This document shows, piece by piece, positions 46,598 to 53,560 of a stretch of DNA of 64,000 nt. Origin of the DNA: ECT2AJA-044 sp965262845. GTDB lineage: Bacteria; Bacteroidota; Bacteroidia; Flavobacteriales; ECT2AJA-044. The stretch covers positions 248,001 through 312,000 of the forward strand of contig CBDHFX010000001.1 of NCBI GenBank assembly GCA_965262845.1. Reading direction: 5' to 3'. Below the pieces are notes generated by a model. The model was given only the letters and a program-made list of their open reading frames with translations, was not told the DNA's origin and did not search any database. How positions within the stretch are numbered: position 1 is the first letter of the stretch; every line of letters begins with the position of its first letter. The position numbers and the translations under genes are program-made.

Positions 46598-47182
46598 TCA
46601 TTCCCGGGTATTGATGAACCCGTCTGGTGTGATCAATCCGGTCATGGGCTGATCCCAATCGTTTCGATCCAACTGCTTTTCACTGATCTGTTCGTTAAAG
46701 CACAAGCCCCAAATCTCCGTGTTTGGACGCACGTTCTTCAGAAACCGGTCATAATAACCGCCTCCGTATCCGATCCGCGCTCCCTTTCGGTCGAACAGCA
46801 ACCCTGGAGCTAAAACCAGATCGATCAACCCTGGATCAACCAGTTTCGTGCTGCGCACGGGTGAGGAAATTCCCATGGCCCCCTTTTCGATGTCCGAATC
46901 CAAATTGAAGATCTGTCGGGCTTCCATTTCGCCAGGTCCGCTGATCAGGGGAATACATACGTTGAGTCCCCTGTTGATCAATTCCCGGGTGGTGAACCAG
47001 GTGCTGACCTCCGGGTGGTATGACAGGTACACGAATACATAATTGACCTGTTTTAATTTGGGGTGGTTGAGAATATGTCCGGCAATTTTAAGTGAGCTGG
47101 CTTCATGAATGTCGGGATCCAACTCACTTCGTATGGATCGCGCCTTTTGTCGGAGTAAGCTGCGATCGGAAGGGAAGGGCAT
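46598..47182 (-). CDS. 5-formyltetrahydrofolate cyclo-ligase
   Basis: ATP-dependent conversion of 5-formyl-THF to 5,10-methenyl-THF, returning folate to one-carbon metabolism. 194 residues. Motifs: LLRQKARSIRSELD at the N-terminus, VFVYLSYHPEVSTW, and the ATP/folate-binding DLVLAPGLLFDRKGARIGYG followed by GGYYDRFL. A good promoter is placed at 47196-47226, inside the end of the upstream HTH gene. Confidence 0.94.
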   Translation of the reverse strand: MPFPSDRSLLRQKARSIRSELDPDIHEASSLKIAGHILNHPKLKQVNYVFVYLSYHPEVSTWFTTRELINRGLNVCIPLISGPGEMEARQIFNLDSDIEKGAMGISSPVRSTKLVDPGLIDLVLAPGLLFDRKGARIGYGGGYYDRFLKNVRPNTEIWGLCFNEQISEKQLDRNDWDQPMTGLITPDGFINTRE

Positions 47183-47195
47183 AGATTTGTTTTTC

Positions 47196-47226
47196 CAAAG
47201 GTAGACCTTTAGGAAAACTCGGTCAA
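47196..47226 (-). promoter_or_regulatory. Promoter of the 5-formyl-THF cyclo-ligase gene
   Basis: Minus strand TTG (47224-47226), 20-base spacer, perfect -7 box TACCTTTG (47196-47203), 14 bases before the ATG. The -33 box is inside the last codons of the HTH gene. Confidence 0.6.
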
Positions 47227-47415
47227 TATATATGATTGTATCCCGCGATCGAAAAAGATGTTGACTCCCCGCTGCCGGAGCCGGTAAGCCATCCGTTTGA
47301 TGGTTCGCTCACTCAGGTTGAGTCGGTCCGCGACCTCACGGGGCGATCCCGTTGCTTTCATTCGTGCCAGGGATTTAAAGGCATCTATTTTTTCGTTGTA
47401 CGTTAAATAATCCAT
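47209..47415 (-). CDS. Small HTH DNA-binding protein
   Basis: 68 residues from the ATG at 47415 (MDYLTYNEKIDAFKSLARMK); a longer start adds 16 residues with no homology that I can see. The core is a winged-helix/HTH: TGSPREVADRLNLSERTIKR followed by MAYRLRQRGVNIFFDRGIQS, the wing. Small stand-alone proteins like this are common in Bacteroidota; targets unknown. A candidate structured RNA lies 50 bases upstream of its start. A degenerate hairpin-like site (CGACC-TCAC-GGGGC-GAT, about 47333) is inside it. Confidence 0.8.
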   Translation of the reverse strand: MDYLTYNEKIDAFKSLARMKATGSPREVADRLNLSERTIKRMAYRLRQRGVNIFFDRGIQSYILTEFS

Positions 47416-47464
47416 GTTATTTTTTGAAGCCAAGGTAGGTCGTATACAAAGACTATTCGACAAT

Positions 47465-47590
47465 CAACAGGCACTGAATTATTCCGTGGGCGAACAATCT
47501 TAATCGCTTTCCGCCCACAGGTGCTCCCGTCAGCAACTCCTCCCCTCCTGAACCGTTCGGTGATCTAACCGAACAGCGGATGACCTGTTG
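47465..47590. ncRNA. Candidate structured RNA (multi-stem), strand unresolved
   Basis: Three perfect 7-bp stems nest into one fold: outer CAACAGG (47465-47471) with CCTGTTG (47584-47590); inside it GTGGGCG (47486-47492) with CGCCCAC (47512-47518), and GTTCGGT (47555-47561) with ACCGAAC (47568-47574, loop GATCTA). The two inner hairpins enclosed by one closing stem look like an RNA gene or a leader. If read on the minus strand it would precede the HTH and folate genes. I recognise no known RNA family. The next 140 bases (to 47735) hold another perfect stem CGTGTT/AACACG but no gene. Confidence 0.4.
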
Positions 47591-47734
47591 TTCATATTTT
47601 GAAATTAAACTGGGGTCAATGATCATTTTTTGATATATTGGAACCCTCTGCGGTTGAACTTGTGACCGTGTTCTTTTGTCAACAAGCAAAACACGACAGA
47701 CCAGGGATAGATCTACGTCTGTAGTATACATAAA

Positions 47735-47893
47735 TTGATTTTGCAAAAGGTTAGTTTTGATGCCCGATTGTTTCGGAAAGAACTCGGAAAGGAGCTTGCC
47801 CGGGCGAGTCATGAAGAAATCACCTCCCTTTTACGGAAATGGGTCATGATCAGGTACAAACCACTCCCCCGAAACGCCTTTCAAATGTGTTGA
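47735..47893 (+). CDS. Possible small protein (52 residues, TTG start)
   Basis: Starting at TTG 47735 the frame reads QKVSFDARLFRKELGKELA then RASHEEITSLLRKWV, and ends at TGA 47893. The layout FDxxLFxKELxKxL followed by a helix ending RKW looks like a real amphipathic helical protein rather than chance, and resembles short Bacteroidota hypothetical proteins. Its last 55 bases overlap the NUDIX gene in another frame. Against it: a non-ATG start and no clear promoter before the start. Confidence 0.35.
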   Translation: MILQKVSFDARLFRKELGKELARASHEEITSLLRKWVMIRYKPLPRNAFQMC

Positions 47894-48513
47894 TCGACAG
47901 ACTGAGCTCTTTGTTAAATGACCATGCGCCGGGCCATGAGGCTCAAAACCTCCTGGCCCCCGGTGATCGCATACCTCCCAATAACTGGCAATTGGAAAAA
48001 TGGAATACACGCCACGCTGGTGTCATGGTGCTTTTGTTTCAGGAGCGGGACTCCTGGCATACTCTTCTCATCAAAAAACCCCGTTATCCGGGAGTCCATA
48101 GCAATCAAATCGCCTTTCCCGGAGGGAAGCGCGAACGGCAGGATCCGGACCTTCTCAGCACTGCTGTACGTGAAACTCATGAAGAGGTCGGACTTTTTCC
48201 GGATCGGATCCGGCACATCGGTCCACTTTCCCCACTATATGTTCCGCCCAGCAATTTTCTGATACATCCGTTCACAGGGCTTGTCGAAGGAACAAGGAAC
48301 TGGCGGCCCGAAGAGGCCGAAGTAGCCCTGGTGATCGAAATGCCTGTAGCGGTCATTCTGGGCACGGACCACATATCTTACCGTGAGGTAAACACTCGCT
48401 ATGGTAAGATGAAAGTGCCTTCGTATGAGTACGACGGACATGTGATCTGGGGGGCGACCGGAATGATACTGGCCGAGCTGGCCGTAGCGCTGGAGTGGGC
48501 AGGACTCCGGTGA
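47839..48513 (+). CDS. NUDIX hydrolase, CoA pyrophosphatase type
   Basis: 224 residues. The NUDIX box is complete: FPGGKRERQDPDLLSTAVRE followed by THEEVGL, and the CoA-pyrophosphatase marker around it is kept (RYPGVHSNQIAFPGGK). It probably hydrolyses coenzyme A or oxidised CoA to 3',5'-ADP and phosphopantetheine. N-terminal residues 12-40 (LSNVLIDRLSSLLNDHAPGH) fit the family lead-in, so the ATG at 47839 is reasonable. A -7-like TAGTTTTG lies at 47752. 53 bases separate it from the acyltransferase gene. Confidence 0.92.
   Translation: MGHDQVQTTPPKRLSNVLIDRLSSLLNDHAPGHEAQNLLAPGDRIPPNNWQLEKWNTRHAGVMVLLFQERDSWHTLLIKKPRYPGVHSNQIAFPGGKRERQDPDLLSTAVRETHEEVGLFPDRIRHIGPLSPLYVPPSNFLIHPFTGLVEGTRNWRPEEAEVALVIEMPVAVILGTDHISYREVNTRYGKMKVPSYEYDGHVIWGATGMILAELAVALEWAGLR
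48375..48391 (+). repeat. ATC-hairpin repeat, loop GTGA
   Basis: ATC-TTACC-GTGA-GGTAA, inside the NUDIX gene (encodes ISYREVN). The AT-containing stem shows that base pairing, not G+C, is what is kept. Confidence 0.6.
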
Positions 48514-48566
48514 GCAGAATGTGAAAAAAGTGATACCTTTGGTACACCTAACCAATAGAGGGGTGT

Positions 48567-49346
48567 TTGAAGTTGCGCCATCTGTTTGTTGACCGATTTG
48601 GAAATCCGCTGATCCTTAAGCGACTGCTATTTTTCGTTTTTGGGCTGTACACCTATCCCCGGTTCAACATACGCAACAAAACCATCATTCGGGGCTCCGA
48701 GGTCATCCGGAAACTGCCCGGAAAGAATGTCCTTTTCGTTTCCAACCACCAGACCTACTATGCAGATGCGGCCGCCTTGTTGCACATATTATCTTCGGCG
48801 CGATGGGGTTTTCGGAACACGATACGGTATCCATTGTACCTGCTGAATCCCCGGCTTCGTTTATATTTCGTGGCAGCCAGGGAAACGATGGAAAGCGGAC
48901 TCCTTCCACGAATGTTCAAACTGGCCGGATCTATCTCCGTGAAACGCACCTGGCGGGAGAAAGGGCAAGAGGTCCAACGGGATCTCGACAAAAAGGATCC
49001 TGTCAATATTTCCAAAGCGCTGGGTGATGGATGGGTGATCACGTTTCCACAGGGAACCACCAAACCCTTTATGGCCGGACGAAAAGGAACAGCCCACCTG
49101 ATCCGCAATATGCGTCCGATCGTAGTTCCCATTACTATTGATGGTTTCCGCAGAGCCTTCGACAAAAAAGGGCTCGTACTAAAAGGCCGTAACGTGCAGC
49201 TCCATGTGCAGATCAAGGAGCCGCTTGATATTGATTACGAGGCCCCTGTGGAGAAAATTCTCGATCAGATCATGCATTCGATCGAACAAACCCCTGAGTT
49301 TAACCTGATGGGGCAAATTGTTGAGAAAAAAGGAAAGCCCGCTTAG
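48567..49346 (+). CDS. PlsC-like 1-acylglycerol-3-phosphate acyltransferase
   Basis: 259 residues with a TTG start (48567); no in-frame ATG nearby, and L3 is another TTG. Acyltransferase motif I is VSNHQTYYADAAALLH, with five residues between His and Asp instead of the usual four (HX4D); motif III is FPQGTTKPFMAGRKGTAHLI and motif IV PIVVPITIDGFRRAF. It transfers an acyl chain to a lysophospholipid in the inner membrane. The N-terminal LLFFVFGLYTYPRF is a membrane-associated helix. This is the last core gene before the AT-rich island. Confidence 0.87.
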   Translation: MKLRHLFVDRFGNPLILKRLLFFVFGLYTYPRFNIRNKTIIRGSEVIRKLPGKNVLFVSNHQTYYADAAALLHILSSARWGFRNTIRYPLYLLNPRLRLYFVAARETMESGLLPRMFKLAGSISVKRTWREKGQEVQRDLDKKDPVNISKALGDGWVITFPQGTTKPFMAGRKGTAHLIRNMRPIVVPITIDGFRRAFDKKGLVLKGRNVQLHVQIKEPLDIDYEAPVEKILDQIMHSIEQTPEFNLMGQIVEKKGKPA

Positions 49347-49390
49347 GAGTAAACGTAGCGAAACATAATCCTCTTAACAGGAATTTAAAG

Positions 49391-50173
49391 ATGTTATACA
49401 AGAAGATTAGTCGTACAGATATTGATACTAACCTTGCAACTGAACTCGCGAGGTCTTACAATATCCTTGCACCCATTAGTTCTTTGCGAAGCCTGTTAAA
49501 GAGTGCTTTTAAGGATGAGGATTTTTCTTCCTTTTCTAAATTTGAACTTCATTTGTGTATGAACGAAATATGGTGTGACAAATATTATGGCGAATCGAAA
49601 ATAAAAAGTTTGCTGGTTAATTATTTTATTCAGGAAGATGTAGCTGCATTTGAGATAAATGCTAATAATAGTCGTTTGGATTTTTTAGCAATAAATGGTG
49701 ATACAAATAGTTATGAAATTAAATCCGAGCTTGACTCTTTAAAGAAGTTGCCTAAACAAGTTCACGATTACGAGAGCCTTTTTGAATACAATTATGTTGT
49801 GCTTGATAAAAAACATTTAACAGAAGCAAGAAAATTAATATCATCCCATTATGGGATCTTCATAATTGATGGAGATAACTTGCAAAGGAAAAGAAAAGCG
49901 AAAAGGAATCAGGCTATTCATAGCAGCTCTCAGCTTAACCTCTTTACGAAAAAGGAGTTGTATGATTTTTTTGGACGTACAGAGAAGGGCATTATAGCTA
50001 AATATACAAAAAAGCAAATCAATGAAATCTTTAAGGAAATGTTAAAGAAAAGGTATTCTAAACGATGGATGTTCTTAAAAGAGCACAAGAAAGACATATT
50101 ACCGATAGACTATCAATATTTCTTTCATCACAATATTCCTCCCTCAGTTATTTATGGACTCGGACAACGGTAG
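49391..50173 (+). CDS. sce7726-family-like protein, putative PD-(D/E)XK nuclease
   Basis: 260 residues, AT-rich coding unlike the genes to the left. The middle resembles the sce7726 family: NSRLDFLAINGDTNSYEIKS at about residues 96-115 fits the restriction-endonuclease-like pattern Asp ... Glu-x-Lys, followed by ELDSLKKLPKQVHDYESLFE and YNYVVLDKKHLTEARKLI. The C-terminal half is basic and helical (KYTKKQINEIFKEMLKKRYS). Its last 30 bases overlap, tail to tail, the end of the beta-like gene on the other strand. sce7725- and sce7726-family genes are known as neighbours in other genomes, which supports treating these as partners. Function inferred only from the fold. Confidence 0.7.
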   Translation: MLYKKISRTDIDTNLATELARSYNILAPISSLRSLLKSAFKDEDFSSFSKFELHLCMNEIWCDKYYGESKIKSLLVNYFIQEDVAAFEINANNSRLDFLAINGDTNSYEIKSELDSLKKLPKQVHDYESLFEYNYVVLDKKHLTEARKLISSHYGIFIIDGDNLQRKRKAKRNQAIHSSSQLNLFTKKELYDFFGRTEKGIIAKYTKKQINEIFKEMLKKRYSKRWMFLKEHKKDILPIDYQYFFHHNIPPSVIYGLGQR

Positions 50174-51235
50174 GCCTGTATCTTCTTTTATGCTGGTTTT
50201 AATGCAATGAAGGTAGTGTTCCATCGATATTCTTTTGAACTTGGCCTGACTTTTACCAGACTCATTGGAATCTTGAATGCTCTTTAGCAAGGTAAAACCG
50301 CTATTCTTTTCATTCAAATATTGAGGATATTTCTTGTCAAGCGTAGCAATCATTTCAGATTGCAGTACCGCAGGAACAATAGTATTTTTAAATTCGTCAA
50401 GACTTTTTCGACTTCCCCTATATCCATAATACTCATTTTCGTATGGATCATAAATGATAAAACCTGGGCTAATGGTGCCACCCGAACTTAAATCGTCTTT
50501 TTTTATTCCGACATAATCACCAAATGCATTGAATCCACGACCTGAATACAGCTCAACCAAGCTATTGTCTGCCTCTGCCACTATTTCTCCATGATCCAAT
50601 TTGACGTTTTGGATATCTGTATTAATTGCACTTCTAATCATGGCCCTTGTCGCTGTCTTAATGTTCTTTAGTATAGTACGATGCTTTCTGACCACCGAAC
50701 TTGTAATTGAAACTTTATCCAAATCATAGATCAAAATATCATTATAACGTACATTTTTTTGTATTTGTTCTTGATCTTTTTCAAGTGTATCATGGAATGT
50801 TCTAAAAGCTATGATTGAAAAATTATCCTTTAACTTATTAAATTGTGTTTGAATTGCATTTTCTTCATCAGTAATTTTCAACAATGAAGATATTACCGGT
50901 ATTACTTTTTTGTTTTGTTCTTTAAACTGATTAAAAAAATTAATTCTTTGTTGCAAATTTTGAATAATTTCCCGACGAAACTTAATCACTTCTATCTGCA
51001 TACTTGAAATTTCACGTATGTACACCGGAAGGTCTACTAAAATCTTTTCTGCTTTTACTTCTTCAAATAGATGAGTAAAGAATTCTTTCGATGATTGAAT
51101 TCTATTTTTTCGATCTTTTTCTTTAACTACTTCGATTAAGGGATATATATGATTTTCAAAATCAAATTTCTTTAAAACGATTATTTCTTGTTGTCTTGAA
51201 CGAAAAATCGGTACATATTTTAAATTACTCGGCAT
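50144..51235 (-). CDS. T4 beta-protein / sce7725-like family protein
   Basis: 363 residues from the ATG at 51235 (MPSNLKYVPIFRSRQQEIIV). The opening YVPIFRSRQQEIIVLKKFDF and then IYPLIEVVKEK is the hallmark of the phage T4 beta protein family and of sce7725-type proteins; the TIM-barrel-like strands continue (EKILVDLPVYI, KVIPVISSLL, FSIIAFRTF, ILIYDLDKV, VKLDHGEI). The C-terminus has GFIIYDPYENEYYGYRGSRK and a Lys-rich helical end. The two families are hard to separate by eye. It overlaps the upstream cyclase-like gene by 11 bases, so the two are translated together. No catalytic residue can be assigned. Confidence 0.7.
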   Translation of the reverse strand: MPSNLKYVPIFRSRQQEIIVLKKFDFENHIYPLIEVVKEKDRKNRIQSSKEFFTHLFEEVKAEKILVDLPVYIREISSMQIEVIKFRREIIQNLQQRINFFNQFKEQNKKVIPVISSLLKITDEENAIQTQFNKLKDNFSIIAFRTFHDTLEKDQEQIQKNVRYNDILIYDLDKVSITSSVVRKHRTILKNIKTATRAMIRSAINTDIQNVKLDHGEIVAEADNSLVELYSGRGFNAFGDYVGIKKDDLSSGGTISPGFIIYDPYENEYYGYRGSRKSLDEFKNTIVPAVLQSEMIATLDKKYPQYLNEKNSGFTLLKSIQDSNESGKSQAKFKRISMEHYLHCIKTSIKEDTGLPLSESINN

Positions 51236-52049
51236 GATTTTCAATTTTTAAAGAGATTAATTTTTTTATTTCGTCATCATCAAGTTGTCTTTCCTGATCT
51301 ATGTAATTACAATTCTGAATGTAATATTTCAAAAATTTGTTGTATTCTGAAGCTAACCATTCATATTTTAAAAAATATTTTTCGTTCTGTTTTGTTTTTA
51401 TCATTTGATTTTCTATAGCACTTTTGTATGTTGAAAAAAAAGTAATTTTATCATCATTTCTTATCACATTATAAAAAGTGTTAAGGTAGGTTATTTCACA
51501 ACTACGGTTCAAAAAATTCTCTTTATTGAAAATATAGTTGTCAGGAACTTCGTTAGACTCACATAGAGCATCAAGGAATTCTTTATAACTACACGAGAGT
51601 ACGATTCGAGGATAATTCGCTACCGAATTTTCTATTTGGTAAGCATTGACCAGAGGAATCCCTAGCACTATATCATTTTCGTCCAGCATCCAGCCATAAT
51701 CTATACCTCCTCTCAGAAAATAACCCATTTCAGAAAATTTTTTAAACAAATCGGATATGATAAAGAAAAGATCAATTGCCAATTGCTTATTATGATATGG
51801 ATCAACGGTAATACAGATATTATCACTGAATAAGTAATAACGGCAATCCCATTGATCTATAAGACCGGTCACATTCTTAAAAACAGCAACAAATTCGTTT
51901 GCTCCTTTGGAGACAATCCCCTCATTGCTTTTTCCTTCATCCCTATTGCCAAGAACTTCTTTTTCAAACCCACATAATCTGTTCTCAAAGCCTAGAACAT
52001 CTAAAAAAGCAACGATACGTTGTTGATATCTTAGTTCATTACCTGCCAT
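51225..52049 (-). CDS. Class III nucleotide-cyclase-like protein
   Basis: 274 residues. The fold pattern of class III adenylate/guanylate cyclases is visible: IVAFLDVLGFENRL with a metal-binding Asp at 17, YYLFSDNICITVD with the second at about 76, FLRGGIDYGWML, and the VNxAxxLExxA-like block IVLGIPLVNAYQIENSVANY then PRIVLS. No other domain, signal or membrane segment. It could make a cyclic nucleotide, or be a catalytically reduced relative. It is first in a two-gene unit with the beta-like gene. Its AT-rich codons mark it as acquired. Class III cyclases of the Pycsar type start anti-phage signalling, but no Pycsar effector (TIR or Pyc membrane protein) is recognised here. Confidence 0.65.
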   Translation of the reverse strand: MAGNELRYQQRIVAFLDVLGFENRLCGFEKEVLGNRDEGKSNEGIVSKGANEFVAVFKNVTGLIDQWDCRYYLFSDNICITVDPYHNKQLAIDLFFIISDLFKKFSEMGYFLRGGIDYGWMLDENDIVLGIPLVNAYQIENSVANYPRIVLSCSYKEFLDALCESNEVPDNYIFNKENFLNRSCEITYLNTFYNVIRNDDKITFFSTYKSAIENQMIKTKQNEKYFLKYEWLASEYNKFLKYYIQNCNYIDQERQLDDDEIKKLISLKIENHAE

Positions 52050-52431
52050 TTTCAGTTTTTATCTACCCCCTTCATATGTTTATAGAACTCGGACATGGTT
52101 AAAACAGCGGACTGGCGCTTTTGCAAATATAGACTTTTTCATTTTTGTTTTTCCTTTTAATGATTAACATAGATCGGTTTATCGATACGAATGTTGATTT
52201 CAATGTTAATATATAATTTTGTTGTCTATTTTAATAAAATTCAACTTTTGATAAAATTCATGATCAAAATATTTAACAAAAAGATTATCAAACGAATGAA
52301 ACTTTGAGCTCCCGGCTCTTAACAGCTGGGGAATAACCCGTGCTGCCTTTGAGTGGAATAACAAGCAACCTGTTTGAGCTTCACGGATCCCAACCCCATC
52401 TTCTTTAGCCGTCCTGCAGACGATTTATACT

Positions 52432-52730
52432 TTAGTTTATATCACCTGGGCAATGGACGAGGCTGCCTCGGCAGGTGCTGTAGTCCGGAACACCATCTTT
52501 CAAGCCCAGCCCATAAAAGTGCATCGCCGACAGGCCATCGCTAACCAGCATCTTGCATTGCACATCCGAAAGGTTGTACCAGATCAAGATCAACTTCATC
52601 TTGAAAAGGATCAATGGATGATAGACCTTTGTCCTACACTGTTTTTGACCTCGTTGGTACACCTTTTTCAACTCCTGCTCAATCGGGGATCCCAATTGAT
52701 CAGCTTATTGATAGCCGGATAAATTTATTG
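52432..52730 (-). pseudogene. Broken IS5-type transposase, N-terminal remnant
   Basis: Read on the minus strand, one frame gives INKLINWDP, and after a frameshift the next gives PIEQELKKVYQRGQKQ, then HPLILFKMKLILIWYNLSDV and FYGLGLKDGVPDYST: in order, the opening of an IS5-family transposase. The frame closes soon after PDYST, so the DDE catalytic core is absent. No terminal inverted repeats were found. The flanks 52050-52431 and 52731-52909 carry no gene that I can support. Confidence 0.7.
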
Positions 52731-52909
52731 CCAGCCATTTGCTTTTTGATCAGTACGTCAAAAAATTCCTGTATTCAATCGTTGGCTATTATAATGTACA
52801 ACCACTACGCCATAGTACATATTAACTTTATGAAATAGAACATATTACACTATCTCTTTAACAAGCTTTAATGCAAGGCCTTTAAAAAGAGTAGTCGTGC
52901 ACATAATAA

Positions 52910-53560
52910 ATGTTAAACAAGAAAGTTAGAGCATATATCATTCTTAGGTATATGAAAACAAATAAAATATATAAAGAGGATGGTTTTTTTATATTTTTGA
53001 CATTATACACTATCGTAACGTCTCTTATAATACAACGAAATGTAAATGAAGGCATTCATAACATCAATGAATTGATAAGAATGTCTCTTTTACCATTATA
53101 TTTTATTTTAATATTTGCTTATATCAATGATATTTTAAACTTTAAAATAATAAACAACAATTTATTTGTTATTTTCATTAAATCATTTCTTTTTACAATC
53201 ATTCCCATTTTATTATCTGCGATTGTGCTTTTAAGAATAAAAGAAAGTGATTTTGATAATATTCACTTAATCTTTTTAGTAGTATTTATCCTTTCATTTT
53301 ATTGGTTTTTACTTACTACAGTATCAATAATGTGGCTTAAATGGAAATCTGTTTTTGTTTTGTTATTATTCATTTCAGCTCCCGGCATTTCTGAGTTAAT
53401 GGGAAACAGCACATTTAAAAAATATTTGCCCTTTGAAATCATTTTTACAATAATTGAAAACACACATACTAGAAAAATATTAATATTAGACTTTGTTATT
53501 CTTTTAGTATATATTACGACATTATTAATTGGTTTAAAAATCAATAAATATGAAAAATAA
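52910..53560 (+). CDS. Multi-pass membrane protein, function unknown
   Basis: 216 residues, strongly AT-rich. Five or six membrane helices: FFIFLTLYTIVTSLII, LLPLYFILIFAYINDILNF, NLFVIFIKSFLFTIIPILLS, IHLIFLVVFILSFYWFLLTT, VFVLLLFISAPGISEL and ILILDFVILLVYITTLLIGL. The ATG 14 codons in (52952) is a possible later start. The layout is like a permease subunit, but no family signature is visible and no ATPase gene is adjacent. Its end overlaps the phosphatase gene start by 11 bases. Confidence 0.6.
   Translation: MLNKKVRAYIILRYMKTNKIYKEDGFFIFLTLYTIVTSLIIQRNVNEGIHNINELIRMSLLPLYFILIFAYINDILNFKIINNNLFVIFIKSFLFTIIPILLSAIVLLRIKESDFDNIHLIFLVVFILSFYWFLLTTVSIMWLKWKSVFVLLLFISAPGISELMGNSTFKKYLPFEIIFTIIENTHTRKILILDFVILLVYITTLLIGLKINKYEK

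Noticed and set aside
47453..47812. 119-codon minus-strand frame
   Set aside because: It is antisense to the structured-RNA candidate and the small helical frame, with no recognisable protein pattern.
51225..52049. Complete Pycsar system
   Set aside because: No recognised Pycsar effector (TIR or Pyc-type membrane protein) next to the cyclase-like gene, and the cyclase assignment itself rests on motif reading.
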